DNA of 64,000 bases from Breoghania sp. L-A4 (GCF_003432385.1 NZ_CP031841.1:2705579-2769578), one strand, 5' to 3'; shown: positions 1 to 10,775, counted from the first letter of the stretch. Translations and numbers: made by a program. The notes: generated from the sequence alone by a model not told the origin.

Positions 1-2
1 AA

Positions 3-197
3 GTCGAAGTCACCGTCAACGTCAACGTGGCGCGTTCCGCGGACGAAGCCGAGCGCCAGGCGCGCGGCGAAGACCTGACGCAGCGCGATCACGACACATT
101 CGAATTCGAGCCCGAAGACGAAGATGAAGACGGCGCGGACGGCGAAGTCGATCTTGAAATTGAAGCATCGGTTGAAGAAGAAGCTGAAGAGAGCTGA
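3..197 (+). CDS. rplI: 50S ribosomal protein L9, C-terminal part
   Basis: The first 64 codons in this frame end at TGA 195-197 and read [20 protein letters not shown] followed by a long acidic tail rich in Glu and Asp. L9 of alphaproteobacteria ends in this way: a C-terminal 23S rRNA-binding domain with a V.V.VARS.EEAERQ segment, then an acidic extension. The 5' part lies outside the window. The position before dnaB matches the usual rpsF-rpsR-rplI-dnaB order. A strong terminator follows. Confidence 0.9.
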   Translation, partial: VEVTVNVNVARSADEAERQARGEDLTQRDHDTFEFEPEDEDEDGADGEVDLEIEASVEEEAEES

Positions 198-226
198 TTT
201 TACTCAACTCGCTTTGTGAAATTGAA

Positions 227-257
227 GACGGCGCCCAACTGGGTGCCGTCTTTTTTT
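227..257 (+). terminator. Rho-independent terminator of the rplI operon
   Basis: Bases 227-236 pair with 241-250 (ten pairs including one G-T, loop AACT), directly followed by seven T residues at 251-257. It sits 30 bases after the rplI stop and separates the ribosomal protein operon from cfa. Confidence 0.93.
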
Positions 258-409
258 GTGCCCCCGCGCACCGCCGCACTTGTGCTCGCGGAGCGGCATG
301 CTTGACCGGAGCCTGCTTTCGCGCCACCATTTCTTGGTAATGATGACAACGTCTTTTTTTCTACCGCCCCGCCTCCTCCCGGCGCGCGGCGCTGATCAGG
401 AGATGAGCG

Positions 410-1681
410 ATGGCGAAATTTGTGGCTGACAACTTCGAGCGCGTGATCCGCCGCGGTCAGCTCCGCGTTCAATTCGCGTCGGCCGGTGGTGGAGAGCAGC
501 CCGTCATCCAGACCTTCGGCGATGGAACCGGAAAGCCGGTCGCCATCCGCTTCAATGATCAGGCGGCGCAATGGAAGCTGTTGCTCAATCCCGAATACCA
601 GGCCGGCGATCTCTTCATGCACGGCCGCATCGACGTTCTCCAGGGCAGCATCTACGATTTCCTCGCCGTCGTGCTGCAGAACACCAAGGGCCTGCCCGTT
701 TATTGGTGGATGCGTCTGCTGAACGCCATCCGCATCGCTACCCGGCGGCTGCGTCAGCGCAACACGCTTGTCCGGTCCCGCAAGAACGTCGCGCATCACT
801 ATGATCTCGACGGAAGCCTGTATCGCCTGTTCCTCGATTCCGACTGCCAGTATTCCTGCGCCTATTTCGAGCGGCCCGGCGACAACCTGGAAACCGCGCA
901 ACTGGCAAAGAAGCGCCACCTGGCTGCGAAACTTGCCCTGAAATCCGGCCAGAAGGTGCTCGACATCGGCTCCGGCTGGGGTGGCCTTGGCCTCTACCTC
1001 GCCGAGATTGGCGGTGTTGACGTCACCGGCCTGACGCTGTCGACCGAGCAGCACCAGGTGTCGAACGCCCGGGCGCATGAACTGGGACTGGACGGTCAGG
1101 CCCGCTTCAAGCTGCAGGACTACCGCGCAACAAAGGGACCTTTTGACAGGATCGTCTCCGTCGGCATGTTCGAACACGTCGGCATCGGCAACTTCGACGC
1201 GTATTTCAACACCTGCCGCGACCTGCTTGAGCCCGATGGCGTGATGATCCTGCATTCCATCGGCCGCATGGACGGACCCGGAGCGACCAACCCGTGGATT
1301 GATCGCTATATCTTCCCCGGCGGCTACATCCCGGCCCTGTCCGAGGTCCTGCTGGCGATCGAGCGCGCGGGTCTAAAGGTCACCGACATCGAGATCCTCC
1401 GTCTGCACTACGCCGAGACGCTGAGGGCATGGCGGGAACGCTTCATGGCGCGGCGCGACGAAGCCGAGGCGCTTTATGACGAACAGTTCTGCCGGATGTG
1501 GGAATTTTATCTCGCGGCGTCCGAGACCGCCTTTCGCTTTCAGAACATGATGGTCTTCCAGATCCAGCTGGTGCGGGATCAGGAGGCGCTGCCGCTGACC
1601 CGCGCCTATATAGCGGAGGCCGAGGAGGAACTGCGCCGGCGCGAGAACGGCATCCACAGGCTGCGCCTGGCGGGCGAATAA
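410..1681 (+). CDS. cfa: Cyclopropane-fatty-acyl-phospholipid synthase
   Basis: A 423-residue enzyme that transfers a methylene group from S-adenosylmethionine to the double bond of unsaturated phospholipid acyl chains at the inner membrane. The SAM-binding glycine motif VLDIGSGWGGL lies near residue 183, followed by VTGLTLS and the VSVGMFEHVG segment typical of the CFA synthase family. Length matches the family (about 380-430). The start at 410 is preceded by CAGGAG. It lies between rplI and dnaB behind a terminator, so it is probably its own transcription unit. Related fatty-acid methyltransferases with other products cannot be excluded. Confidence 0.9.
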   Translation: MAKFVADNFERVIRRGQLRVQFASAGGGEQPVIQTFGDGTGKPVAIRFNDQAAQWKLLLNPEYQAGDLFMHGRIDVLQGSIYDFLAVVLQNTKGLPVYWWMRLLNAIRIATRRLRQRNTLVRSRKNVAHHYDLDGSLYRLFLDSDCQYSCAYFERPGDNLETAQLAKKRHLAAKLALKSGQKVLDIGSGWGGLGLYLAEIGGVDVTGLTLSTEQHQVSNARAHELGLDGQARFKLQDYRATKGPFDRIVSVGMFEHVGIGNFDAYFNTCRDLLEPDGVMILHSIGRMDGPGATNPWIDRYIFPGGYIPALSEVLLAIERAGLKVTDIEILRLHYAETLRAWRERFMARRDEAEALYDEQFCRMWEFYLAASETAFRFQNMMVFQIQLVRDQEALPLTRAYIAEAEEELRRRENGIHRLRLAGE

Positions 1682-1913
1682 CCTCAGCCGGCAAAGCGCT
1701 GAATTCGGCTCCGAGAGGATCCTGTTTTGGGAACAAACCGGCGCCATCGCCACATTTTAGCCGACCCCGAGAGTCAAGGTCGAGGGACAGTTTTTCCCCG
1801 TGACTCTCATGATTCGGAAATGAATATCGTCCCCATCGACTTTGTTGCCGATCGAGGCTTCCGGGAGGCTGTCTCCGACGTTAACCGGTGGTAACGTCTC
1901 TTGGGGAACGACG

Positions 1914-3398
1914 ATGAACACGAGCGCACCGAAAATCGTGCCGGCGACACCGGCAACCCGCATGGCGCCGCACAACGCGGAAGCCGAACGACAGCTGCTG
2001 GGCGCGATTCTCGTCAACAACGAGACCTATTACCGGGTTTCGGACTTCCTCGACCCCGAGCACTTCCTGCTGCCGCCGCACCAGGAAATCTATGAGATGG
2101 TCGGCAAGCTGGTGCGCGCCGGCAAGATCGCCTCCCCGATCACCTTGAAGACGTTTTTCGGCTCGGACGCGAAGATCGCGGACCTCTCCGCCACCCAATA
2201 CCTGCTGCGGCTCGCCGCCGACGCCACCGCCGTGATCAACGTCGAGGACTACGGCCGTACGATCTATGATCTGGCCGTCCGCCGGAACCTGATCCGCATC
2301 GGTGAGGACATGGTCAACATCGCGTTCGACGCGCCGATCGACATGCCGCCGAGCGCCCAGATCGATGACGCGGAACGCCGCCTGTTCGCGCTGGCGGAAA
2401 CCGGCAGTGCCAGCGCCGGCTTCACGACGTTCGGTGATGCGCTCGCTGCGACCATCGACATGGCTGCCGCCGCCTACCAGCGCGAGGGCCATCTGTCGGG
2501 TCTGTCGAGCGGCCTGCGTGGCGTCGACACGCAGATGGGCGGCTTGCAGCATTCCGATCTGATCGTGCTCGCCGGGCGCCCCGCCATGGGCAAGACATCG
2601 CTGGCCACCAACATCGCCTACAATGTGGCGTCCGCCTACCGCGCCGAGGAACAGCCGGACGGCTCGATGAAAACGGTCGATGGAGGCATCGTCGGGTTCT
2701 TCTCGCTCGAAATGTCGGCCGAACAGCTCGCCACCCGTATCATTTCCGAGCAGACCGAAATCTCGTCGAGCAAGATCCGTCGCGGCGACATCTCCGACGC
2801 GGATTTCGAGAAACTCGTCGCCGCCTCCCAGCACATGCAGACCGTGCCGCTCTACGTCGATCAGACCGGCGGCATCTCGATCGCCAACCTGGTTTCGCGC
2901 GCCCGGCGGCTCAAGCGCCAACGCGGCCTCGACCTGCTGATCGTCGACTATATCCAGCTCCTGTCAGGGTCCGGCAACAGCAACTCCAACCGTGTGCAGG
3001 AGATCACGGAAATCACCACCGGGCTCAAGGCGCTGGCCAAGGAGCTTAATGTCCCGATCATCGCCCTCTCCCAGCTCTCCCGTCAGGTCGAGAGCCGCGA
3101 CGACAAGCGCCCGCAGCTCTCCGACTTGCGTGAATCGGGCTCCATCGAGCAGGACGCCGACGTGGTGATGTTCGTGTTCCGGGAGGAATACTATCTGTCC
3201 AAGACCGAGCCGCGCGAAGGCACCGACGAGTATTTCGCCTGGCAGGCGGACATGGAGCGGCTGCGCGGCCGCGCCGAGCTGATCGTCGCCAAGCAACGGC
3301 ACGGCCCGACCGGCACCATTGACCTGCTGTTCCAGGGCGAGTTCACGCGCTTCTCCGACCTCGCAGAGGACGACCATTTGCCCGAGCGCATGGAATAG
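1914..3398 (+). CDS. dnaB: Replicative DNA helicase DnaB
   Basis: The hexameric fork helicase, 494 residues. The N-terminal primase-interaction domain starts at about residue 15 with HNAEAERQLLGAIL; the RecA-like domain has Walker A GRPAMGKTS near residue 220, FSLEMSAEQLATR near 262 and Walker B LLIVDYIQLL near 340. I chose ATG 1914, which has GGGGA seven bases upstream; an in-frame ATG at 1842 would add 24 residues not typical of the family. The alanine racemase gene follows after two bases, so the two are probably cotranscribed. Confidence 0.96.
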   Translation: MNTSAPKIVPATPATRMAPHNAEAERQLLGAILVNNETYYRVSDFLDPEHFLLPPHQEIYEMVGKLVRAGKIASPITLKTFFGSDAKIADLSATQYLLRLAADATAVINVEDYGRTIYDLAVRRNLIRIGEDMVNIAFDAPIDMPPSAQIDDAERRLFALAETGSASAGFTTFGDALAATIDMAAAAYQREGHLSGLSSGLRGVDTQMGGLQHSDLIVLAGRPAMGKTSLATNIAYNVASAYRAEEQPDGSMKTVDGGIVGFFSLEMSAEQLATRIISEQTEISSSKIRRGDISDADFEKLVAASQHMQTVPLYVDQTGGISIANLVSRARRLKRQRGLDLLIVDYIQLLSGSGNSNSNRVQEITEITTGLKALAKELNVPIIALSQLSRQVESRDDKRPQLSDLRESGSIEQDADVVMFVFREEYYLSKTEPREGTDEYFAWQADMERLRGRAELIVAKQRHGPTGTIDLLFQGEFTRFSDLAEDDHLPERME

Positions 3399-3400
3399 CG

Positions 3401-4581
3401 ATGACCCGCCCCGAGTCGCGCCATCTGGCTGGAACGCCGCCGACGTCCGGTCCGCGGGACGCATTGGCCGGAGGGCGCCTGACCGTCGATCTGGGTGCCC
3501 TTGCGGACAACTGGCGCACCCTGCGCGACCGGCTGCACGGTGCGTCATGCGGCGCGGCTGTGAAGGGCGATGCGTACGGCATCGGTCTTGAGGCCGCGGC
3601 CGTCACCCTGAGCGAGGCCGGGTGCGAAACGTTTTTCGTGGCTCTTCCCGACGAAGCCCTGCAAGTGCGCGCGATCCTGCCCGATGCGGCAATTCACGTG
3701 CTCGATGGGCTGTTTCCGGGCGCCGCGGGTGATTATGCCGCCGCCAATCTGATTCCGGTTCTCGGCTCCATGCCGGAAATAACGGAATGGGCCGCCTTCT
3801 GCGCCGCCCAAGACCAGCGGCTTTCCGCGACGATCCACATCGATACCGGCATGAACCGCCTCGGCCTTCGGCTGGACGAGGCGCGCGCGCTCGCTGAGGA
3901 CGCGGCCACCCTGTCCACATTCCACACCGTGCTGCTCATGAGCCATCTCACCTGCGCGGGCGACGCCGCGCATCCGCTCAATGCGATGCAACTGGCGCGG
4001 TTCCGCGAGATCACCGGCCTGTTTCCCGGCATTCCGCGGTCGCTGGCCAATTCCGCGGGGATCTTTCTCGGTCCGGAGTATCATTTCGACATCGCCCGCC
4101 CGGGAATCGCGCTTTACGGCGGTGAAGCGGTCGACGACACGCCCAATCCCATGCGGCCGGTGGCAACGCTCGAGGCGCGCGTCCTCATGCTGCGCGACGC
4201 CCTTGCCGGAGAAAGCGTCGGCTATGGTGCCGCCGAGGTGTTGGCACGGCCGGCGCGGCTGGCGATTCTCGGTACGGGCTACGCGGACGGCTACAACCGC
4301 CTGGCGGGCAATGGCGGCGGCACCCCCGCGGCGCAGGCCTGGATCGGCGGCCATTTCGCGCCGCTCGTCGGCCGCGTCTCGATGGACCTGATCGCCATTG
4401 ACGTCACCGACGTGCCGGCCCATCTGTGTGAACGTGGAGCCTGGGTGGAACTCTTCGGCCCCATGTTTCGGTTGATAGCGTCGCGGCTTGCGCGCAAACC
4501 ATCGGATACGAATTGCTGACCTCGCTCGGGCGGCGCTATACCCGCAGCTATATTTCCGCTCCAACATCCGGACACCCCTGA
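3401..4581 (+). CDS. alr: Alanine racemase (reading frame broken once)
   Basis: A PLP enzyme that converts L-alanine to D-alanine for peptidoglycan. The PLP lysine is in AAVKGDAYG (about residue 54) and the C-terminal domain has VGYGAAE and [11 protein letters not shown]. The frame as given runs into unrelated sequence after ELFGP and stops at 4519. Adding one base at the C4 run 4459-4462 restores a normal C-terminus ([20 protein letters not shown], then [11 protein letters not shown]) ending at TGA 4579-4581, 393 residues, overlapping the radA start as TGATG. I read this as a sequencing indel in an intact gene; a real frameshift is possible. Confidence 0.88.
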
Positions 4582-6013
4582 TGGCCAAACGCACCAGCCG
4601 CTTCGTCTGCCAGAGTTGCGGGTCCGTGACCGGCAAATGGGCCGGACGCTGCGACGACTGCGGCGAATGGAACTCGATCCAGGAAGAGCAGGATCAGTCC
4701 GGCATCGGCGCGGGTCCCGCCAAGTCGCGCCGCGCCTCGGGCCGCGTCGTGCCGCTCGTGGGCCTTGTGGGTGAAAACAAGACGCCGCCGCGCATCATGA
4801 CCGGCATAGCAGAATTCGACCGGGTGACCGGCGGTGGGCTGGTGCGTGGTTCGGCCCTGCTCGTGGGAGGCGATCCGGGCATCGGCAAGTCGACGATCCT
4901 GATCCAGGCCGCCGCCGCGCTGGCCCGCGCCGGTCACCGCGCCGTCTATGTCTCGGGCGAGGAAGCCATCGACCAGGTGCGCTTGCGCGCCGAGCGCCTC
5001 GGCCTTTCCGATGCTCCGGTCGCACTGGCGGCGGAAACCAGCGTCGAGGATATTTTGGCGACGATGGAGGCAGGCCCCGCGCCCGCCCTGCTGATTGTGG
5101 ACTCCGTGCAGACCTTGTGGACCGATCAGGCGGAATCCGCGCCCGGCACCGTCACCCAGGTGCGCGCATCCGCCCAAGCCATGGTCCGCTACGCCAAGAA
5201 CTCCGGCGCCTGTGTGATCATCGTCGGCCACGTCACCAAGGACGGGCAGATCGCCGGACCCCGGGTGGTCGAGCACATGGTTGACGCCGTTCTCTATTTC
5301 GAGGGCGACGGCATGCACCAGTACCGCATCCTGCGCTCGGTGAAGAACCGCTTCGGCCCGACCGACGAGATCGGCGTTTTCGAGATGACCGGCGCCGGCC
5401 TGGGCGAAGTCGCCAACCCCTCGGCGATGTTTCTGGGGGAACGCAGCGGCACCAGCCCCGGCGCCGCCGTCTTCGCCGGGCTTGAGGGCACAAGGCCGCT
5501 GCTGATCGAGATCCAGGCGCTTGTCGCCCCTCGCCGCTGGGCACGCCGCGGCGCGCGGTCGTCGGCTGGGATTCGAGCCGCCTGTCGATGATCCTGGCGG
5601 TGCTGGAATCGCGCTGCGGCGTTCGTTTTGCCCAGCATGATGTGTATCTCAATGTCGCCGGGGGCTTGCGCGTCAACGAGCCCGGCGCGGACATGGCCGT
5701 CGCTGCAGCCCTGGTCTCGTCGTTGAGCGGGGTTGCCCTGCCGCTCGATAGCGTCTATTTCGGCGAGATCAGTCTGTCGGGAGCACTACGGCCGGTGGCC
5801 CAGGCGCCGGTCAGGCTCAAGGAGGCGCAGAAGCTCGGCTTCACCCAGGCCTTTGTGCCGCAAGCCAATATCAAGACCACGGATCGCGCGACGAGCGATC
5901 TGACGATCCGCGGACTTGCGGAACTTGGCGAGATGGTTGCCGAAATCGCAGCCGGCAATCCGGCGGCGCCATCGGGCGGCGAGGTCGCCGACCGGCAGAT
6001 CGCAAGCGGATAA
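4581..6013 (+). CDS. radA: DNA repair protein RadA (reading frame broken once)
   Basis: A RecA-like branch-migration ATPase in recombinational repair. An N-terminal zinc finger (FVCQSCG, CDDCGEW), Walker A GGDPGIGKST, the RadA-specific KNRFG motif (SVKNRFGPTDEIGVFEM) and a C-terminal Lon-like domain (DVYLNVAGGLRV, then DMAVAAALVSS) are all present. ATG 4581 overlaps the restored alr stop. The frame is lost after IEIQALVAP at the C4 run 5527-5530; adding one base joins it to SPLGTPRRAVVGWDSSRLSM and on to TGA 6013, 477 residues, the normal length. Probably a sequencing indel. Confidence 0.9.
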
Positions 6014-6217
6014 CCGAAATCGAACGGATGATATCGTTCCAATAACGTGGTATCGAGACCTGAATCGTCCGCCGACCTGACGCACTCGACCGATCGGGCC
6101 GGCATCGCCTGATCGATGAAACAGTTTCAGGATCGATACTTTGAGCCTGTTTTCGCCGCCCTCCCGTATCCTCGGGTCGCCAACGGAACAGGCTTTAGCG
6201 CCGGAGCATGGCACGCA

Positions 6218-6856
6218 ATGCCGATTACTATCCTTGATGGAATCCTGATCGCGATCATGCTGATCTCGGCTGTACTCGCCATGATCCGCGGTTTTGTGCG
6301 TGAAGTCCTGTCGATCGCCTCCTGGGTGGCCGCCGCCGTCGCCGCCTATCTGTTCTATGGCCAGGTCCTGCCGTTCGCCAAGCAGTACATCTCCAACGAG
6401 CACATTGCGCTCGGCGTCTCGGTCGGCTCGGTATTCCTGCTGACGCTGATCATCGTCAGCTATATCACGATGCGGATCTCGGATTTCGTTCTCGACAGCC
6501 GCATCGGCGCGCTCGACCGGTCCCTCGGCTTCGTGTTCGGCGCGGTACGCGGACTGCTGCTGGTTGTTGTCGCCATGCTGTTCTTCAACTGGTTCGTGCC
6601 CGAAACCAAACAGCCGCAGTGGATCATCACGGCCAAGTCCAAGCCCATGCTGAACTCCATCGGGGAACAGCTCATCGCCGCGCTGCCCGAGGACCCGGAA
6701 TCGGAACTCTTCAAGCTGCGCAACCGCGGAGCCCCCAAGGAGGATGACGCGGTCGACAACACGCCGCCGGTCACCAGCGACGAAGACGCCAGCTACTCCA
6801 ATCGCGAGATCAACGGTCTGAATCAGCAGATTGAAGCCTCGCAAAGCGCCAACTAG
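6218..6856 (+). CDS. cvpA: CvpA family inner-membrane protein
   Basis: A 212-residue protein with four hydrophobic segments in its first 130 residues (ILDGILIAIMLISAVLAMI first) and the family's REVLSI.SW segment, then an acidic, disordered tail. CvpA proteins are membrane proteins linked to colicin V production or envelope stress and are often found next to purF, as here (purF starts 55 bases later). I chose ATG 6218 because MPITILDG starts the family; an ATG at 6116 would add 34 atypical residues. Confidence 0.87.
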   Translation: MPITILDGILIAIMLISAVLAMIRGFVREVLSIASWVAAAVAAYLFYGQVLPFAKQYISNEHIALGVSVGSVFLLTLIIVSYITMRISDFVLDSRIGALDRSLGFVFGAVRGLLLVVVAMLFFNWFVPETKQPQWIITAKSKPMLNSIGEQLIAALPEDPESELFKLRNRGAPKEDDAVDNTPPVTSDEDASYSNREINGLNQQIEASQSAN

Positions 6857-6911
6857 ATACGGATCCGCCGGCGCGGGTTTCACCCGGGCGGCGAAACCCC
6901 AGGAAGCCATC

Positions 6912-8420
6912 ATGAGCGGCCAGCCTCCCCTTTCCGCTTCGCCCGCCAGTCATGCCGGTGCGAACGACGGCACGTTTTTCAATCTCGAAGATGACCGCCT
7001 GCATGAAGAATGCGGCGTCTTCGGCATTCTCGGCCACGACGATGCGGCGGCCCTGACGGCGCTTGGGCTGCATGCGCTTCAGCATCGCGGACAGGAAGCG
7101 GCCGGCATCGTCACGCATGACGACGAACAGTTCCGCGCCGAGCGCCACCTGGGTTTGGTCGGCGACCACTTCTCCTCCGCCGACACCATCGCCCAGCTCA
7201 GCGGTCCCAACGCCGTCGGCCACGTGCGCTATTCAACGTCGGGCGAAACCATTCTGCGCAATGTGCAGCCGCTGTTCGCCGAGCTGGAAGGCGGCGGCAT
7301 CGCCATCTGCCACAACGGCCACTTCACCAACGCGATGACGCTGCGTCGCCAGCTCATCAAGGACGGCGCGATCTGCCAGTCGACATCCGACAGCGAGGTC
7401 GTGCTGCAGCTTCTCGCCCGCAGCCGTCAGCCCAAGATCGTCGACCGTTTCATCGAGGCGATCAGCCAGATGGAAGGCGCCTATTCGCTGGTGGCGCTGA
7501 CCCGCAAGAAGCTGATCGGCGCACGCGATCCCTTCGGCATCCGGCCGCTGGTGCTGGGCGACTTCAACGGCGCGCCCATTCTGGCGTCAGAGACCTGCGC
7601 GCTCGACATCATCGGTGCCAAGTTCATCCGCGAAGTGGAGAACGGCGAGGTGATCGTCTGCACCCCGGGCGGCATCGAGTCCTATTTCCCGTTCGGCAAG
7701 CGCCCGGCGCGCCCGGACATCTTCGAGTACATCTACTTCTCCAGGCCCGATTCCGTGCTTGGCGGGCACAGCGTCTACGACGTGCGCAAGCGGTTTGGCC
7801 GCCAATTAGCGCTGGAAGCCCCCGTCGAAGCCGACGTGATCGTGCCGGTTCCCGATTCCGGTGTGCCCGCGGCGCTCGGTTACTCCCAGGAATCGGGTAT
7901 TCCGTTCGAGCTTGGCATTATCCGCAATCACTATGTCGGACGCACGTTCATCCAGCCGACCCAGGCAATCCGCACGCTCGGCGTCAAGCTGAAGCATTCG
8001 GCCAATCGCAGCCAGATCGAAGGCAAGCGCGTGGTGCTGATCGACGACAGCCTGGTGCGCGGCACCACCTCGGTGAAGATCGTGCAGATGATCCGCGACG
8101 CCGGCGCCGCGGAGGTCCACTTCCGTCTCTCGAGCCCGCCGATCCGCTTCTCCGACTACTACGGCATCGACACGCCGGTGCGCGAGAAGCTGCTGGCCGC
8201 GAAATACAATCTCGAGGAAATGCGCTCTTATATCGGCGCCGACACGCTGGCGTTCCTGACTGTTGATGGCGTGTACCGCGCCATGGGTCACGACGGCCGC
8301 AACGACGCGCAGCCCCAGTATACGGATCACTGCTTCACCGGCGATTATCCCACGCCGCTGACCGATCTTGAGGGCGAGGACGAGGTGCGCAGCCAGCCGC
8401 GCCTGGTCGAGGTGCGCTGA
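6912..8420 (+). CDS. purF: Amidophosphoribosyltransferase
   Basis: The first committed enzyme of purine synthesis: PRPP plus glutamine to 5-phosphoribosylamine. A short leader precedes the N-terminal nucleophile cysteine (ECGVFGI, Cys34), so the leader must be cleaved. The class II glutaminase domain has HALQHRGQEAAGI and GHVRYSTSG; the phosphoribosyltransferase domain has the PRPP loop VVLIDDSLVRGTTS near residue 374. It has 502 residues, normal for the family. ATG 6912 follows AGGAAGCC. The TGA stop overlaps the ATG of the next gene (TGATG), indicating coupling. Confidence 0.96.
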   Translation: MSGQPPLSASPASHAGANDGTFFNLEDDRLHEECGVFGILGHDDAAALTALGLHALQHRGQEAAGIVTHDDEQFRAERHLGLVGDHFSSADTIAQLSGPNAVGHVRYSTSGETILRNVQPLFAELEGGGIAICHNGHFTNAMTLRRQLIKDGAICQSTSDSEVVLQLLARSRQPKIVDRFIEAISQMEGAYSLVALTRKKLIGARDPFGIRPLVLGDFNGAPILASETCALDIIGAKFIREVENGEVIVCTPGGIESYFPFGKRPARPDIFEYIYFSRPDSVLGGHSVYDVRKRFGRQLALEAPVEADVIVPVPDSGVPAALGYSQESGIPFELGIIRNHYVGRTFIQPTQAIRTLGVKLKHSANRSQIEGKRVVLIDDSLVRGTTSVKIVQMIRDAGAAEVHFRLSSPPIRFSDYYGIDTPVREKLLAAKYNLEEMRSYIGADTLAFLTVDGVYRAMGHDGRNDAQPQYTDHCFTGDYPTPLTDLEGEDEVRSQPRLVEVR

Positions 8421-9160
8421 TGGCGAACCGGTTTGAAGGACGCGTTGCGGTCGTCACCGGCGCATCGCGTGGTATCGGCTATCAGGTCGCCAAGGGGCTG
8501 GCGGCCGAAGGTGCGCATGTCGTGGCGATTGCGCGCACGGTCGGCGGGCTGGAGGATCTTGATGACGAGATCCAGGCGGCCGGCGGTTCGACCACCCTCG
8601 TCCCGCTCGATCTGACCGACATGGACGCGATCGACCGTCTGGGCGCCGCCATACACGAACGCTGGGGCAAGCTTGACGTGCTGATCGGCAACGCCGGCAT
8701 TCTGGGTGTGCTGTCACCGCTCGGCCACATCTCGATCAAGGATTGGGACAAGCTGATGGCGGTCAACGTGACCGCCAACTGGCGGCTGATCCGCTCGCTC
8801 GACCCGTTGCTGCGCACCTCCGACGCCGGACGCGCCGCCTTCCTGTCATCGGGCGCCGCGCACAAGTGCCGGCCGTTCTGGGGTGGGTATTCGGTCACCA
8901 AGGCCGCGCTGGAAGCGCTGGTGCGCACCTATGCGGCGGAGACCGCTTCCGGCACCGTGCGCGCCAATCTTGTCAATCCGGGGCCGATGCGCACCGCCAT
9001 GCGCGCCAAGGCGATGCCCGGAGAAGATCCGCAGAGCTTGCCGGAACCCGCCGAGCTCGTCGGTCCCCTGCTCGACCTCGTCGCTCCGGACTTCAATGAA
9101 ACCGGCAAACTCTATGATTTTCCGACAAGAACGCTGATCGAGTACACGTCGATGGTGTGA
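8420..9160 (+). CDS. SDR family NAD(P)-dependent oxidoreductase
   Basis: A classical short-chain dehydrogenase of 246 residues: TGASRGIG nucleotide-binding loop near residue 14, NAGILG, and a catalytic Ser...Tyr-Lys pair in LSSGAAH and GGYSVTKAAL. It overlaps purF by one base, an arrangement common in Hyphomicrobiales, but the substrate is unknown. It is closest in style to the YciK-like SDRs. The convergent terminator at 9188-9217 ends the unit. Confidence 0.88.
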   Translation: MANRFEGRVAVVTGASRGIGYQVAKGLAAEGAHVVAIARTVGGLEDLDDEIQAAGGSTTLVPLDLTDMDAIDRLGAAIHERWGKLDVLIGNAGILGVLSPLGHISIKDWDKLMAVNVTANWRLIRSLDPLLRTSDAGRAAFLSSGAAHKCRPFWGGYSVTKAALEALVRTYAAETASGTVRANLVNPGPMRTAMRAKAMPGEDPQSLPEPAELVGPLLDLVAPDFNETGKLYDFPTRTLIEYTSMV

Positions 9161-9187
9161 CCGCCACGACGCGGCGCTGAAACGAAA

Positions 9188-9217
9188 AACGCCATGCCGG
9201 GGGACCGGCATGGCGTT
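9188..9217. terminator. Bidirectional terminator between the purF-SDR unit and der
   Basis: A perfect 13-base-pair inverted repeat (9188-9200 with 9205-9217) and a four-base loop. On the minus strand it is followed by TTTTTCG, so it is a good terminator for der; on the plus strand the T tract is weak. The convergent genes end at 9160 and 9229. Confidence 0.88.
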
Positions 9218-9228
9218 GTCATTTCAAA

Positions 9229-10641
9229 TCACTTGATGTTGCGCTTTTTCACCTTGCTGGCGTAAGGGTTCTCGCCCTTGCGCATGCTCAGCCGGATCGG
9301 CGTGCCCGGCAGCTTGAAGGTCTCGCGGATGCCGTTGATCAGGTAGCGCAGATAGGCTTCCGGCAACGCTTCGGGGCGCGAGCAGAATGCGATGAAATGC
9401 GGCGGCCGCGCCTTGGCCTGGGTAAGGTAGCGCAGTTTCACACGGCGCCCGCCGACGGCCGGAGGCGGATGCCGCGCGAGAACCCCTTCCAGCCAGCGGT
9501 TGAGCCGCGCGGTGGAGATGCGCGTGTTCCAGATCCGGTGCGCGGCGACGATCTCTTCCATCAGCTTGTCGAGGCCCTGGCCCGTGCGGCCGGAGATCGG
9601 CACCAGGGTCACGCCCCGCACCATGTGCAGCAACCGGTCCGCCTGTTCGCGCATGTCGCGCCACGCCTCGGTGCGGTCCTCGATGAGATCCCACTTGTTG
9701 ATGGCGATCACCAGCGCGCGGCCCTCGCGTTGGACCAGATCGATGATCTGCAAGTCCTGCTTCTCGAAGGGAATCGTCGCGTCCAGCGTGACGACGACTA
9801 CCTCGGCGAACTTGATCGCCCGCAGGCCGTCGGCGACGGAGAGCTTTTCGAGCTTTTCCTGCACCCGCGCCTTGCGCCGCATGCCGGCGGTATCGAACAT
9901 GCGGATGAAATGCTTGCGCCACTTCCAGTCAACGGAGATGGAATCGCGGGTGATCCCCGCTTCCGGGCCCACCAGCAGGCGTTCCTCACCGAGGAAATTG
10001 TTGATCAGGGTCGACTTGCCGGCGTTCGGACGCCCGACGATGGCGATCCGCATCGGCCGCTCGGCTGTGCCGGCCTTGTCGGCTTCCTCGTCGCTGTCGC
10101 TGTCGGCGTCCGGCGCATCCGGGTCGAACGGATTGTCCAGGCCCAGGGTTTCCAGCGTGCTGCGCAAGGCCTCGTAGAGATCCGCGAGGCCCTCACCGTG
10201 TTCGGCTGAAATCGGCACCGGCGCATCGAATCCGAGGGAGAAGGACTCGTAGACGCCGCCCTCGCCCGCCTTGCCTTCCGCCTTGTTGGCGAGAAGGATC
10301 ACCGGCGTGTCCACCTTGCGCAAGATGTCGGCGAAATACTTGTCCAGCGGGGTAATGCCGGCGCGCGCGTCGACCACGAACAACGCCACGTCCGCGGCGG
10401 CGATCGCTTCTTCGGTCTGGGCGCGCATGCGGCCCTCGAGGCTCTCGGCATCCGCCTCTTCGAGACCGGCGGTATCCACCGCGGTGAATTTCAGATCGCC
10501 GAGCGTCGCCGCACCCTCGCGCCGGTCGCGGGTCACGCCGGGGGTGTCGTCGACGAGCGCGAGGCGCTTTCCGACCAGCCGATTGAACAGCGTCGACTTG
10601 CCGACGTTCGGCCGGCCGACAATGGCTACGGTCGCGTTCAC
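9229..10641 (-). CDS. der: Ribosome-assembly GTPase Der (EngA)
   Basis: A tandem GTPase needed for 50S ribosome maturation, 470 residues. The first G domain starts with [12 protein letters not shown] at residue 8 and has DTAGLEE; the second has [20 protein letters not shown] and INKWD; a KH-like domain and a basic tail (KVKKRNIK) end the protein. An acidic insert ([16 protein letters not shown]) links the two G domains. It is the last gene of the YfgM-like - BamB - Der unit, the same order as in E. coli. Confidence 0.96.
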   Translation of the reverse strand: MNATVAIVGRPNVGKSTLFNRLVGKRLALVDDTPGVTRDRREGAATLGDLKFTAVDTAGLEEADAESLEGRMRAQTEEAIAAADVALFVVDARAGITPLDKYFADILRKVDTPVILLANKAEGKAGEGGVYESFSLGFDAPVPISAEHGEGLADLYEALRSTLETLGLDNPFDPDAPDADSDSDEEADKAGTAERPMRIAIVGRPNAGKSTLINNFLGEERLLVGPEAGITRDSISVDWKWRKHFIRMFDTAGMRRKARVQEKLEKLSVADGLRAIKFAEVVVVTLDATIPFEKQDLQIIDLVQREGRALVIAINKWDLIEDRTEAWRDMREQADRLLHMVRGVTLVPISGRTGQGLDKLMEEIVAAHRIWNTRISTARLNRWLEGVLARHPPPAVGGRRVKLRYLTQAKARPPHFIAFCSRPEALPEAYLRYLINGIRETFKLPGTPIRLSMRKGENPYASKVKKRNIK

Positions 10642-10679
10642 GCCCGTGCTCCTTGAAAGACTGTTGTGACAATAGAACA

Positions 10680-10703
10680 GCCTGCGCCCGTTGGGACGCA
10701 GGC
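10680..10703 (-). terminator. Hairpin between bamB and der
   Basis: A seven-base-pair stem (10680-10686 with 10697-10703) with a ten-base loop, between the bamB stop and the der start. The run of T after it on the minus strand is poor (TGTTCTATTG), so it may only attenuate transcription into der. Confidence 0.35.
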
Positions 10704-10775
10704 ACGATGTTCTACACTCTTGGATCGATCATGTTTCGGCAGGCATGCATGGCCGCCAAAACGAATGTCGATCGG

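Noticed and set aside
4459-5530. Programmed frameshifting in alr and radA
   Set aside because: No slippery heptamer or downstream structure is evident, and the same one-base pattern hits many unrelated genes, so a common technical cause is more likely.
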